A DNA stretch of 55,802 bases from Acinetobacter lwoffii (GTDB taxonomy: Bacteria; Pseudomonadota; Gammaproteobacteria; Pseudomonadales; Moraxellaceae): the NCBI RefSeq assembly GCF_024129435.1, contig NZ_JAMXXN010000017.1, positions 1 through 55,802 of the forward strand, in the 5' to 3' direction. The notes under the pieces are model-generated. The model saw nothing but the letters and a program-made list of their open reading frames with translations, had not been told where the DNA came from and did not search any database. Shown here piece after piece: positions 8,504-17,799 of the stretch. Every line of letters begins with the position of its first letter. Within the stretch, counting starts at the first letter, position 1. Both the position numbers and the translations under genes were made by a program.

Positions 8504-9979
8504 ATGACAGAAACTCGTGAGAATTGGTCCGCACGATCAGGATTCATTATTGCAGCGATTGGTTCCGCCGTTGGCTTGGGGAATATCTGGCGTTTCCCTT
8601 ATGTTGCCTATGAAAATGGTGGCGGGGCATTCCTGATCCCTTATCTGATTGCGATTTTCGCAGCAGGTTTACCTTTATTGTTTTTAGACTATGCGGTCGG
8701 ACACAAGTTCCGCAAAGCGCCGCCTATGGCCTATAAAAAACTCATGAATGCCGAATCTCTGGGTTGGTGGCAGGTCATGGTCACTCTGGTGATCGGGATT
8801 TACTATGCCAGCGTCTTGTCCTGGGCCGGCAGTTATATGTTCTATTCCTTTGGACAGCAGTGGGGCACAGATACCCAAGGCTTCTTCTTCAATACTTACC
8901 TGCAAAATGGTGAGGGTCTGACGCTCGGTTTTGTACCTGTGCTGTTCTTTGGTTTGGTGGTCGTTTGGGCAGCAGTCATGCTGATTCTTTACGGTGGAGT
9001 ACGCCGTGGGGTGGAACTGGCGAATAAAATCTTTATGCCATTGCTGGTGATTTTATTCACGATCCTAGTGATTCAGGCAGTACGTTTACCTGGTGCAGTC
9101 GATGGCTTAAATGCTTTCTTCACGCCGAACTGGGAAGCGATGGCCAACTATAAAGTCTGGTTAGCCGCTTTTGGTCATATCTTTTTCTCACTATCAGTGG
9201 GCTTCGGGATCATGTTGACCTATGCATCTTACCTGAAACGCAAAACTAACCTGACCGGTTCAGGCATTGTGGTGGCATTGGCCAACTCGTCTTTTGAAAT
9301 CCTGGCGGGTATTGGTGTGTTTGCAGCACTTGGTTTTATGGCGTTCAGTTCAGGCGCTAAAGTTGAAGATGTGGTGTCTGGCGGTATTGGTCTGGCCTTT
9401 ATTGCGTTTCCAAAAATCATTTCCAGTTTAGGTGCAGGTGGTGACCTGTTCGGTTTCCTGTTCTTTGGTTCATTGACGGTGGCGGGTATTACCTCCATGG
9501 TCAGTATCCTGCAAGTTCCGATTGCTGCGTTCCAGGACAAACTGGGCTGGTCAAAGAACAAGTCAGTGACCATTATTGCGGGTGGTTCAGCAGTGATTTC
9601 TACCCTGATGTTCTCGACACATAGTGCCATTACCTTTGTCGATATCATCGATTACTTTGCCAATAACATCGGTATTGTTGGTGGTGGTCTGTTATCGATT
9701 ATTCTGTTGTCGTGGTTCCGTCGTCCATTAATGAAACAGCTGGAAGGCCATGTGAATGAGTTTGCCAGCGTGAAACTAGGTACGAGCTGGAACTTCATGC
9801 TGACGGTGATCACGCCGTTGTCATTATTGCTGGCATTGGGCCTGACCCTGAAATCGATCATGGCAGAAGGTTATGGTGGCTATGCTGCCAGTACCCTATG
9901 GATGGTAGGTGGAGGAGTAATGGCATTCTTTATTCTGGGTGCCATTCTATTCAGCCTGATTAAAGATCGTCACAGCTAG
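8504..9979 (+). CDS. sodium-dependent transporter, NSS/SNF family
   Basis: A 491-residue neurotransmitter:sodium symporter homologue with about 11-12 membrane helices. The first helix carries the sodium- and substrate-site signature SAVGLGNIWRFPYVAYENGGG (broken helix 1), complete and unchanged. Bacterial members import amino acids such as methionine, alanine or tyrosine with Na+. The gene just downstream encodes a MetS-type small subunit, which points to the MetP-like branch described in Corynebacterium (methionine and alanine uptake). The substrate here is inferred only from that pairing. Confidence 0.9.
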   Translation: MTETRENWSARSGFIIAAIGSAVGLGNIWRFPYVAYENGGGAFLIPYLIAIFAAGLPLLFLDYAVGHKFRKAPPMAYKKLMNAESLGWWQVMVTLVIGIYYASVLSWAGSYMFYSFGQQWGTDTQGFFFNTYLQNGEGLTLGFVPVLFFGLVVVWAAVMLILYGGVRRGVELANKIFMPLLVILFTILVIQAVRLPGAVDGLNAFFTPNWEAMANYKVWLAAFGHIFFSLSVGFGIMLTYASYLKRKTNLTGSGIVVALANSSFEILAGIGVFAALGFMAFSSGAKVEDVVSGGIGLAFIAFPKIISSLGAGGDLFGFLFFGSLTVAGITSMVSILQVPIAAFQDKLGWSKNKSVTIIAGGSAVISTLMFSTHSAITFVDIIDYFANNIGIVGGGLLSIILLSWFRRPLMKQLEGHVNEFASVKLGTSWNFMLTVITPLSLLLALGLTLKSIMAEGYGGYAASTLWMVGGGVMAFFILGAILFSLIKDRHS

Positions 9980-9989
9980 GAGAGCGACT

Positions 9990-10100
9990 ATGAATACATC
10001 TGCACTAATCATGATGATCATCTCTATCGTTTTATTATGGGGTGGTCTGGTACTGGCTGTGATTCATCTGGCAAAGAATCCGGAAGAACCAGAAGACTAA
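9990..10100 (+). CDS. MetS-type small subunit of NSS transporter
   Basis: A 36-residue protein with a single membrane helix (residues about 4-27, SALIMMIISIVLLWGGLVLA in part) and the acidic end NPEEPED. This layout matches the methionine and alanine importer small subunit family (MetS). The upstream transporter's stop codon TAG is part of this gene's ribosome site (TAGGAGAG, 9977-9984), so the two are translationally linked. A strong terminator follows. Such short genes are often missed in automated annotation. Confidence 0.85.
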   Translation: MNTSALIMMIISIVLLWGGLVLAVIHLAKNPEEPED

Positions 10101-10135
10101 AAATCTTCACATAAACCTACTGTTACCATAAACGG

Positions 10136-10170
10136 AAGTCATTATCATCCTTGATGATAATGACTTTTTT
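10136..10170 (+). terminator. terminator of the NSS transporter operon
   Basis: A perfect 14-bp stem (AAGTCATTATCATC at 10136-10149, GATGATAATGACTT at 10153-10166), 3-base loop, then T residues. Confidence 0.9.
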
Positions 10171-10188
10171 AATGGCTGATGCTCTGAC

Positions 10189-10998
10189 ATGATTTCCGTT
10201 TCAGATGGACAAGTCTATACAGCCTTTGCCGTGACTTTATTTGCCGGGCTGGCCACCGTGGTGGGTGGGGGACTGGTATTATTCTTAAAAAAACCTAATT
10301 TCCGTTTGCTGGCCTTTGGTCTGGCCTTTGCTGCCGGGGCCATGATCTATGTCTCTTTAACCGAAATTCTGAACAAATCGATCGCGTCCTTTAGCCTGGA
10401 TTTTGATGAAAAAACCGGTTTTGCCTTTGGCACTTTTGCTTTTTTACTGGGCGTAGTTCTGGTGTTATTGCTAGATCGCTTTGTGCCAAACCCACATGAC
10501 ACTATTGAAACCCATTCTGCCAAGGGCGTCAGTTCACCCCAATTACTGCGTACCGGCATGCTGACCCTGTTTGCGATTAGCGCACATAACCTGCCGGAAG
10601 GGCTGGCGACGTTTTTTGCCACGCTGGAAAGTCCTGCTTTGGGTGCACCATTGGCAGTCGCGATTGCGATTCATAATGTACCAGAAGGCGTGGCGATTGC
10701 CCTGCCGGTCTATATGGCCACCGGCCGTAAAGATTATGTGCTCTGGGCCAGTTTGGTTTCCGGACTGGCCGAACCATTAGGGGCAGCGCTCGGGTATTTT
10801 ATTCTGGCACCTTATATGAGTGAAACCGTCTATGGTCTGATCTTTGGCGTGATTGGCGGGGTGATGGTTTATCTGGCGCTGGATGAATTATTGCCGACGG
10901 CAAAGCGCTATTCTGAAGGGCATGAAACAGTCTATGGATTGGTGAGCGGCATGGCGGCATTGGCGAGCAGTCTGGTGATTTTTAAGTTTATTCAATAA
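10189..10998 (+). CDS. zupT: zinc transporter ZupT (ZIP family)
   Basis: A 269-residue inner-membrane ZIP-family importer of zinc and other divalent metals. Eight hydrophobic segments can be traced. The two metal-binding helices show the family motifs: HNLPEGLATFF (about residues 133-143) and HNVPEGVAIALP (about 162-173), both with their His and Glu ligands. The length matches bacterial ZupT. The ATG at 10189 has only a weak ribosome site. It follows the NSS operon terminator and so is likely its own transcript. Confidence 0.92.
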   Translation: MISVSDGQVYTAFAVTLFAGLATVVGGGLVLFLKKPNFRLLAFGLAFAAGAMIYVSLTEILNKSIASFSLDFDEKTGFAFGTFAFLLGVVLVLLLDRFVPNPHDTIETHSAKGVSSPQLLRTGMLTLFAISAHNLPEGLATFFATLESPALGAPLAVAIAIHNVPEGVAIALPVYMATGRKDYVLWASLVSGLAEPLGAALGYFILAPYMSETVYGLIFGVIGGVMVYLALDELLPTAKRYSEGHETVYGLVSGMAALASSLVIFKFIQ

Positions 10999-11026
10999 GC
11001 TATATATTCACTAAATCATGCGCCAT

Positions 11027-11050
11027 AAAAAAAGCAGCTTGCGCTGCCTT
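11027..11050 (-). terminator. terminator downstream of rsmB
   Basis: GCAGC (11034-11038), loop TTGC, GCTGC (11043-11047), flanked by seven A residues that read as U on the minus strand; it may also stop zupT transcription from the other side. Confidence 0.75.
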
Positions 11051-11068
11051 TCATTTTAAACGCATGAC

Positions 11069-12376
11069 TTATGCAGTTTTTTCTATACGGCAATAGAAGA
11101 AGCCATCGCCTTGATCTGCTTTCGGCAACAACTGACGACCATGAATCTGCTCGATGCCCCAATCGGCTTCGATTTTGATTTCTTTGGCATCGGCATGGGT
11201 ATTAAAAAACTCGACCATCTGCTGTTCGTTTTCGGCTTTTAGAATTGAACAGGTAATGTAGAGCAAAGTACCACCGACTTTCAGTTGCTGCCACATATTT
11301 TCCAGAATCTGCTTTTGCAGCTGTACCGTTTGCGGAATATCTGTGGAATGACGCAGTAAACGGATGTCCGGATGACGACGGATCACACCAATTGCAGAGC
11401 ATGGTGCATCCAGAACGATACAGTCGACCGGCTCCGGAGCGGTCCAGGTGATCGCATCAGCCGCGATAATTTCAACGTCGGCATATTCAGTTAATAGTAA
11501 ACGTTCCAGATTTTCTGCTACTCGGACTAAACGTTTGGCATCCTGATCAATGGCATAGAGTTTTTTCGGGCTATATTTTTCCAGGATATGTGCAGTTTTA
11601 CCCCCCGGAGCGGCGCAGGCATCTACAACGACTTTGCCTTCAAGGTCAGGAACCAAGGTTGCGCAAAGCTGGGCATGTTCATCCTGAACCGAGAAACCGC
11701 CGGCTTCATAGCCCGGCAGGTTTGGAATATGGACATTCTGTTCCAGAACGATGCCAACTTCAGAAAGAGTACAGGCACGTGCTTCATAGCCTTCTTCTTC
11801 CAGAATTTCCAGATATTCATCGCGGCTGACCTGGTTGACATTGACACGCAAGGTGAGCGGTGCAATCTGTTTCAAGTCATGCGACAGTTCGGCAAGCTGT
11901 TCCGGCCAGTCTTTCTTTAAACGCTTGTAGAGCCAGCTTGGCAGGCCATGCGCCTGATTTAAAGCCAGGTCAAATTCTTCTGTTTCACGTGAAACACGAC
12001 GCAGCACGGCATTCACCAGACCGCTTAAAGGTTCAAAGCCCAGCTGTTTGGCAGCAGTCACGGTTTCTGAAATTGCAGCATGCGCCGGAATACGGGTACA
12101 TAGAATCTGGTACAAACCCAAATATAAGCAGCTTTCTAGCGCCTGGTTATCGAGAGGTTTGGTTAAGAGCGGCAGGGTGATGGCTTTCAGGCCATGCCAC
12201 TGACGTAAACAGCCTAGAGTTAACTCGTGATACAGACCACGGTCACGCTCAGACACAATGTTGATATGTTGATTGAGTACAGAAGCAAGTGATTGGCCAT
12301 TTTGTACAGCCAATAGGGTTTTTACAACTTGCGCGCGCAAATTCAAATTTTTAGCTGATGATTGAATTTGGCTCAT
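11069..12376 (-). CDS. rsmB: 16S rRNA (cytosine(967)-C(5))-methyltransferase RsmB
   Basis: A 435-residue SAM-dependent enzyme that methylates C967 of 16S rRNA. The N-terminal third is the NusB-like RNA-binding domain. The C-terminal NOL1/NOP2/Sun domain carries the SAM motif VVDACAAPGGKTAHIL, the motif IV cysteine in LDAPCSA and the catalytic cysteine in YITCSI. Its ATG overlaps the stop codon of fmt by 4 bases (ATGA), so it is translated from the same mRNA. The fmt-rsmB pair is common in gammaproteobacteria. Confidence 0.95.
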   Translation of the reverse strand: MSQIQSSAKNLNLRAQVVKTLLAVQNGQSLASVLNQHINIVSERDRGLYHELTLGCLRQWHGLKAITLPLLTKPLDNQALESCLYLGLYQILCTRIPAHAAISETVTAAKQLGFEPLSGLVNAVLRRVSRETEEFDLALNQAHGLPSWLYKRLKKDWPEQLAELSHDLKQIAPLTLRVNVNQVSRDEYLEILEEEGYEARACTLSEVGIVLEQNVHIPNLPGYEAGGFSVQDEHAQLCATLVPDLEGKVVVDACAAPGGKTAHILEKYSPKKLYAIDQDAKRLVRVAENLERLLLTEYADVEIIAADAITWTAPEPVDCIVLDAPCSAIGVIRRHPDIRLLRHSTDIPQTVQLQKQILENMWQQLKVGGTLLYITCSILKAENEQQMVEFFNTHADAKEIKIEADWGIEQIHGRQLLPKADQGDGFFYCRIEKTA

Positions 12377-13335
12377 GCGAATTTATATCCTACCGATAGT
12401 TTTTGAGTTTGATTAATTTGAACAGCATTCAGGGCTTTGCCGCCTGGCCATTGCAGATTGGTGATACAGATGGCATTTTGATCGCCACACATTACATGCA
12501 CGCCGTCTTTATCCAGAGCAATTACTTCACCAGGCAGGGCATTGCTTGTCTTTTGCGTAGAAAGCGAGGAATTCCAGATGCGTAAATTGTTGCTGTCATC
12601 CAGTTGGGTAAATGCCACCGGCCATGGATTAAAAGCACGAATATTACGGTCAATGGCTGCTGCAGGCTGGGTCCAGTCAATTTGTGCTTCAGCTTTTGAT
12701 AGTTTATGCGCGTAAACCGTCAGGCTTTCATCCTGGACTTCGCGAATCTCAAGATAGTGCTGTAAAGTCTGTTCCGATTCGAGCACGGCCACAATCGCCT
12801 CAGCACCTTGCAGCGCCAGTTTGTCATGCAGGCTGGCAGAAGTATCCTCGGCAGTAATCGGACATCGTGTTTTATACATCATGTCCCCGGTATCCAGACC
12901 GGCTGCCATTTTCATAATGGTCACACCTGTTTCGATATCGCCGGTAGCAATCGCGCGCTGAATTGGGGCTGCACCGCGCCAGCGTGGCAACAGCGAACCA
13001 TGAATATTCAGGCAACCATATTTTGGCGTATCCAGAACCACTTGTGGCAGGATCAGGCCATAAGCTGCCACCACCATCACATCTGCATTTAAGGCTTTAA
13101 GTTCCGCTTGCGCCGCCAGACCTTCTTCAGTCGATGACTTGAAATGCAAAGGCTGATAGACCGAAAGATGATGTTCAAGCGCTAACTGCTTCACCGCAGA
13201 TGCCGTGAGCTTTTGTCCACGTCCGGCCTTGCGGTCCGGTTGAGTATAGACCGCCACAATTTCATGTTCGGTTCTAAGCAACGCAGCCAATGCAGTCGCT
13301 GCAAATTCTGGTGTGCCTGCAAATATGATCTTCAC
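12373..13335 (-). CDS. fmt: methionyl-tRNA formyltransferase
   Basis: A 320-residue enzyme that formylates Met-tRNA(fMet) with 10-formyl-tetrahydrofolate for initiation of translation. The start MKIIFAGTPEFAATAL is typical. The formyl-transfer motif is seen as NIHGSLLPRWRGAAPIQRAI (about residues 109-128), with the catalytic Asn and His, and DTGDMM follows. The smaller C-terminal tRNA-binding domain is present. It is the first gene of the fmt-rsmB pair; no def gene precedes it in this window, unlike the usual def-fmt order. Confidence 0.95.
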   Translation of the reverse strand: MKIIFAGTPEFAATALAALLRTEHEIVAVYTQPDRKAGRGQKLTASAVKQLALEHHLSVYQPLHFKSSTEEGLAAQAELKALNADVMVVAAYGLILPQVVLDTPKYGCLNIHGSLLPRWRGAAPIQRAIATGDIETGVTIMKMAAGLDTGDMMYKTRCPITAEDTSASLHDKLALQGAEAIVAVLESEQTLQHYLEIREVQDESLTVYAHKLSKAEAQIDWTQPAAAIDRNIRAFNPWPVAFTQLDDSNNLRIWNSSLSTQKTSNALPGEVIALDKDGVHVMCGDQNAICITNLQWPGGKALNAVQINQTQKLSVGYKFA

Positions 13336-13743
13336 ACATGAAATTCCAAATAAACTTAAAAGCTATTATAAGCCAAAAGCCAAATTTCAGCCTAATCGTT
13401 GCAAAAACTTATCCGAGAAGCTTGGTGAGTGCTTGAATTTCAGTAGAATTTTTATATAAAAAAAACTCATGCAAATTGTAAAAATTATTCATGAAAGTTT
13501 TGTATTGTCCTGATGATGATGGCGGTATAGTAGATTTCATTAAGAAATTTTTATCGTCAGATCATCCAAACCTCTCGATAGACATTTTTGCCTGCATCTA
13601 CACTCAAAAGGCCATCTTGTAAATCAAGGGCTTGTAGTATGATAGGTTTAAAATTCAACTGATTTAAGCTCTTTGTCAGTATGATTTAGCCAGAGTGGAT
13701 CTGCCCGATTCACTGCAAGCTCAAACTTTGTTGGAAATATAAA
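13336..13743. other. 408-bp intergenic region between divergent fmt and ilvD
   Basis: This stretch must hold the promoters of fmt (leftward) and ilvD (rightward). A 43-codon frame runs from ATG 13491 to 13622 on the plus strand (MKVLYCPDDDGGIVDF at its start) and reads like coding sequence, but it has no clear ribosome site and no relative that I recognise. No leader peptide rich in branched-chain residues was found, so classical ilv attenuation is not seen. Confidence 0.35.
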
Positions 13744-15573
13744 ATGCCTGACTATCGTTCAAAAACATCGACACACGGAAGAAATATGGCTGGCGCACGC
13801 GGTTTATGGCGTGCTACCGGCATGAAAGATGAAGATTTCGGTAAGCCGATTATTGCGGTGGTGAACTCGTTCACCCAGTTTGTACCGGGTCATGTGCATC
13901 TTAAAGATCTGGGTCAGCTGGTGGCACGTCAAATTGAAGCGTCAGGCGGCGTGGCCAAAGAATTCAATACCATTGCGGTCGATGACGGCATCGCGATGGG
14001 TCATGACGGCATGCTGTATTCATTGCCTTCACGTGATCTGATTGCAGACTCGGTCGAGTACATGGTCAATGCCCATTGTGCCGATGCGATGGTGTGTATC
14101 TCGAACTGTGACAAGATCACCCCGGGTATGTTAATGGCTTCAATGCGTCTGAACATTCCGGTGGTATTTGTCTCTGGCGGTCCAATGGAAGCGGGCAAGG
14201 TCAAAATCCGCGGTAATGAAAAAGCCATTGATCTGGTCGATGCCATGATTGTTGCAGCAGATGACAGCTTCACTGACGAAGAAGTCGCTGAATATGAGCG
14301 TTCAGCTTGCCCAACCTGTGGTTCATGTTCAGGCATGTTCACTGCAAACTCGATGAACTGTTTGACTGAAGCACTTGGTTTATCGCTTCCGGGTAATGGT
14401 TCAACCCTGGCAACCCACGCAAATCGTAAAAAATTATTCGAGCGTGCGGGTCAACTGATTGTTGAAATCACTAAACGTCATTATGAGCAAAATGACTACA
14501 GCTTGTTGCCACGTTCAATCGCAACCAAAGCAGCGTTTGAAAATGCCATGACTTTAGACATTTCCATGGGTGGTTCAACCAATACTGTTCTGCATTTGTT
14601 GGCAGCAGCACACGAAGCTGAAGTCGACTTTACTATGACCGATATCGACCGTTTGTCACGTAATGTGCCGGTACTATGTAAAGTTGCGCCGGCGAAACAG
14701 GATGTCCATATGGAAGATGTACACCGTGCCGGTGGCATCATGTCGATTCTGGGCGAACTGGATCGTGCAGGCTTACTGGATACTTCTGTTCCAACGGTCC
14801 ATGAAAAAACTTTAAAAGATGCCTTGGATAAATGGGACATCATCCGTACTGAAGATGAAGACGTGTATCAATTCTTCAAATCTGCACCGGGCGGTGTACC
14901 AACGCAGACGGCATTTTCACAAGACCGTTACTATGCACGTTTAGATGGCGACCGTGACAATGGCGTGATTCGTAATGCAGCCAATGCATTCTCGCAAGAT
15001 GGTGGCCTGGCAGTACTTTATGGCAACATCGCACTAGAAGGCTGTATCGTAAAAACAGCAGGTGTGGATGATTCAATCCTGAAATTCAACGGGACTGCAC
15101 GTGTGTTTGAAAGTCAGGATGCTGCGGTTGAAGCAATTCTGGGTGGTAAAATCACTGCGGGTGATGTCGTCGTGATTCGCTACGAAGGTCCACGTGGTGG
15201 TCCGGGCATGCAGGAAATGCTGTACCCGACCAGTTATCTCAAATCGAAAGGTTTGGGTAAAGACTGTGCACTTTTAACAGATGGCCGTTTCTCGGGTGGT
15301 TCATCTGGTCTGTCGATTGGTCACGTGTCTCCTGAAGCAGCGGAAGGTGGTGCGATTGGTCTGGTTGAAGATGGTGACCGTATCGAAATTGATATTCCAA
15401 ACCGTACCATTCACCTGGCAGTGGATGATGCAACCATGGCAGCACGTCGTGAAGCCCAAGAAGCCAAAGGCTGGCAGCCTGCTGAACAGCGTCCTCGTAA
15501 AGTGTCTAAAGCACTCAAAGCGTATGCGATGCATACCACCAGTGCCTCGAAAGGTGCAGTACGTGATATCTAA
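13744..15573 (+). CDS. ilvD: dihydroxy-acid dehydratase, E. coli IlvD type
   Basis: A 609-residue Fe-S dehydratase that makes the 2-keto acids for valine and isoleucine from their 2,3-dihydroxy precursors. It follows E. coli IlvD closely: [28 protein letters not shown], and NCDKITPGM with Cys122, then [18 protein letters not shown] with Cys195. Where the [2Fe-2S] enzymes have a third cluster cysteine (PCN), this protein has VPGHVH, so it belongs to the oxygen-labile [4Fe-4S] group. A second dehydratase gene lies 390 bp downstream. It has its own terminator. Confidence 0.95.
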   Translation: MPDYRSKTSTHGRNMAGARGLWRATGMKDEDFGKPIIAVVNSFTQFVPGHVHLKDLGQLVARQIEASGGVAKEFNTIAVDDGIAMGHDGMLYSLPSRDLIADSVEYMVNAHCADAMVCISNCDKITPGMLMASMRLNIPVVFVSGGPMEAGKVKIRGNEKAIDLVDAMIVAADDSFTDEEVAEYERSACPTCGSCSGMFTANSMNCLTEALGLSLPGNGSTLATHANRKKLFERAGQLIVEITKRHYEQNDYSLLPRSIATKAAFENAMTLDISMGGSTNTVLHLLAAAHEAEVDFTMTDIDRLSRNVPVLCKVAPAKQDVHMEDVHRAGGIMSILGELDRAGLLDTSVPTVHEKTLKDALDKWDIIRTEDEDVYQFFKSAPGGVPTQTAFSQDRYYARLDGDRDNGVIRNAANAFSQDGGLAVLYGNIALEGCIVKTAGVDDSILKFNGTARVFESQDAAVEAILGGKITAGDVVVIRYEGPRGGPGMQEMLYPTSYLKSKGLGKDCALLTDGRFSGGSSGLSIGHVSPEAAEGGAIGLVEDGDRIEIDIPNRTIHLAVDDATMAARREAQEAKGWQPAEQRPRKVSKALKAYAMHTTSASKGAVRDI

Positions 15574-15592
15574 TTTGTAATTTTACAGATTT

Positions 15593-15624
15593 AAAAAGCA
15601 CTCCAGATGGGGTGCTTTTTTTTA
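15593..15624 (+). terminator. ilvD terminator
   Basis: AAAAAGCACTCC pairs with GGGGTGCTTTTT around loop AGAT (one G-U pair), ending in an eight-T run. Confidence 0.88.
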
Positions 15625-15700
15625 TTTGAAATTTATAGATTCAATAAGACGGGGGTCTTAAAGGAAATTGTTTAATTTCAGTTTATAACCTTCGGTTCGA

Positions 15701-15831
15701 CCTACTTTTGTTTCGGCAAAAGTAGGCAAAACTACTATCATCTGCAAAACTCGTCCGAAACTAGCATTTTTCACTTATATCGCAGAAACAGTAAATATTA
15801 ATTGTAGTCCTGCCTCGGACAGTTGCAGATG
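15701..15831. repeat. intergenic palindromic repeat element (REP-like)
   Basis: A 10-bp perfect hairpin, CCTACTTTTG (15701-15710) with CAAAAGTAGG (15717-15726), loop TTTCGG. It is followed by a long inverted repeat: CATCTGCAAAACTCGTCCGA (15739-15758) against TCGGACAGTTGCAGATG (15815-15831), which pair with three extra bases on the left arm. The rest of the 389-bp gap between ilvD and the second dehydratase has no ORF. From memory, the first hairpin resembles an intergenic repeat that recurs in Acinetobacter genomes, but no second copy is present in this window. Confidence 0.55.
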
Positions 15832-15962
15832 ACTTTGGCATGTATCGAATATTATAGAAGCAGCTGAAAGCTGTATTGCTTTGTTTTAATTCTATACAAT
15901 GACCTTAAAATAAATTGTCCAAGACCGAAGCTTAAAATTGGTCATCGCCCAGGAAGAGAATA

Positions 15963-17648
15963 ATGAGTAAAGATAATATCCGCGAGCATTCAGCCCCCGT
16001 TTATGAAGGCATTGAAAATGCACCGGCGCGTTCCATGATGCGTGCTACCGGTTTTAAAGATGCCGATTTTAAACGGCCATTTATTGGTATCGCTTCGACC
16101 TGGGCCAATGTCACACCATGTAATATGCATATTGATGGTCTGGCCAGAACAGTCGAGCAGGGCGTCAGTGCCGCGGGTGGTAAGGGCATTATCTTTAATA
16201 CCATTACGATTTCAGATGGTATTTCCAATGGCACGGAAGGTATGAAATATTCACTGCTATCACGGGAAGTGATCGCAGACTCCATTGAAACGGTCGTGGG
16301 TTGCCAGGCTTATGATGGAGTCATCGCGATTGGTGGCTGTGATAAAAACATGCCAGGTTGCATCATGGGGTTGGCCCGCTTAAACCGTCCAGGGTTGTTT
16401 ATTTATGGTGGAACCATCAAACCCGGCGAAGGCCATACCGACATGATTTCGGTATTTGAAGCAGTCGGTCAATATGCCAAAGGTGAAATTAACGCGATTC
16501 AAGTCAAGCATATTGAAGAAGTATCCTTGCCGGGTCCGGGCTCTTGTGGCGGCATGTATACGGCCAACTCGATGGCCTCTGCAATTGAAGCACTCGGTAT
16601 GAGCTTGCCGGGCTCCTCGGCACAGGAAGCGATTTCGGATGACAAGCAAATCGACTGTGCCCGTGCCGGTGAAGCAGTCATGAATCTGTTACGACTGGAT
16701 ATCAAGCCACGTGACATCATGACCAAGGCTGCTTTTGAAAATTCGATCAAGGTCTTGATTGCGCTGGGTGGTTCGACCAATGGCGTGTTGCATCTGCTAG
16801 CCATGGCGCATACCGCAGGGGTTGAATTGAGTCTGGATGACTTTGTCCGAATTGGCAAAGATATTCCGGTGGTGGCCGATGTGCGTCCATCCGGGAAATA
16901 TTTAATGTCAGAACTGATTGCGATTGGTGGGATTCAACCACTGATGAAGCGCATGCTGGATGCCGGCATGCTGGATGGGTCCTGTTTAACGGTCACAGGT
17001 AAGACGCTGGCAGAAAACCTGGCCGATGTGCAGGACTATCCGGAAGGTCAGCAGATTATTCTGCCTTTTGATGCGCCCGTGAAAAAAGATTCCCATCTGG
17101 TGATTTTGAAAGGCAATCTGTCGCCGAAGGGCGCTGTGGCCAAGATTACCGGTAAGGAAGGTCTGCATTTTGCTGGCCCGGCACGGGTCTTTGAAGGCGA
17201 GCAGGGTGCCATGCGCGGGATTCTGGATGGCGAAGTCCAGCCGGGTGAAGTGGTGGTGATTCGTGGCGTCGGCCCTAAAGGTGGTCCGGGCATGCCGGAA
17301 ATGCTGAAACCGACTTCTGCGATTATTGGTAAAGGTCTGGGCGCTTCGGTGGCTTTAATTACTGACGGACGCTTCTCTGGCGGCAGTCATGGTTTCGTGA
17401 TTGGTCATGTGACGCCAGAAGCTTATGAGGGCGGCCCGATTGGTCTGGTGCAAAATGGTGATCAGATTTCGATTAATGCCGAAACTCGGGAAATGACCTG
17501 GCATGTCGCGGAAGAAGAAATTGCTGCACGTCAAGCGGCCTGGACCAAACCTCAGCCAAACTATACCCACGGTGCGCTGGCTAAATTCGCCAAACTGACT
17601 TCAGGTGCAGAAACCGGGGCGGTCACTGACCTGAATCTTGACCTCTAA
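15963..17648 (+). CDS. dihydroxy-acid dehydratase family protein, [2Fe-2S] type
   Basis: A 561-residue IlvD/Edd-family dehydratase, shorter than the neighbour. All three cluster cysteines of the [2Fe-2S] group can be seen: Cys53 in VTPCNMH, Cys126 in [10 protein letters not shown] and Cys195 in [13 protein letters not shown]. Such enzymes (as in mycobacteria, cyanobacteria and plants) are more oxygen-stable. The likely role is the same valine/isoleucine step as ilvD, giving an oxygen-tolerant backup; a sugar-acid dehydratase is the alternative, but no sugar-acid genes are close. GGAAGAG at 15951-15957 is the ribosome site. It is separated from ilvD by a terminator and a repeat. Confidence 0.88.
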   Translation: MSKDNIREHSAPVYEGIENAPARSMMRATGFKDADFKRPFIGIASTWANVTPCNMHIDGLARTVEQGVSAAGGKGIIFNTITISDGISNGTEGMKYSLLSREVIADSIETVVGCQAYDGVIAIGGCDKNMPGCIMGLARLNRPGLFIYGGTIKPGEGHTDMISVFEAVGQYAKGEINAIQVKHIEEVSLPGPGSCGGMYTANSMASAIEALGMSLPGSSAQEAISDDKQIDCARAGEAVMNLLRLDIKPRDIMTKAAFENSIKVLIALGGSTNGVLHLLAMAHTAGVELSLDDFVRIGKDIPVVADVRPSGKYLMSELIAIGGIQPLMKRMLDAGMLDGSCLTVTGKTLAENLADVQDYPEGQQIILPFDAPVKKDSHLVILKGNLSPKGAVAKITGKEGLHFAGPARVFEGEQGAMRGILDGEVQPGEVVVIRGVGPKGGPGMPEMLKPTSAIIGKGLGASVALITDGRFSGGSHGFVIGHVTPEAYEGGPIGLVQNGDQISINAETREMTWHVAEEEIAARQAAWTKPQPNYTHGALAKFAKLTSGAETGAVTDLNLDL

Positions 17649-17799
17649 TCCATTGTTAAACATTGAACATTTGCTTATGACTTGATATAAGTTTTTACAG
17701 CATGCAGGGCTTTGGCTTCTGCGATCTTAAAAATAGATTATTCTGCGCAGCTTCTCATATGTTGAGCTGCGCACCGTCATTGTTGTCGAGGCCGATCTC

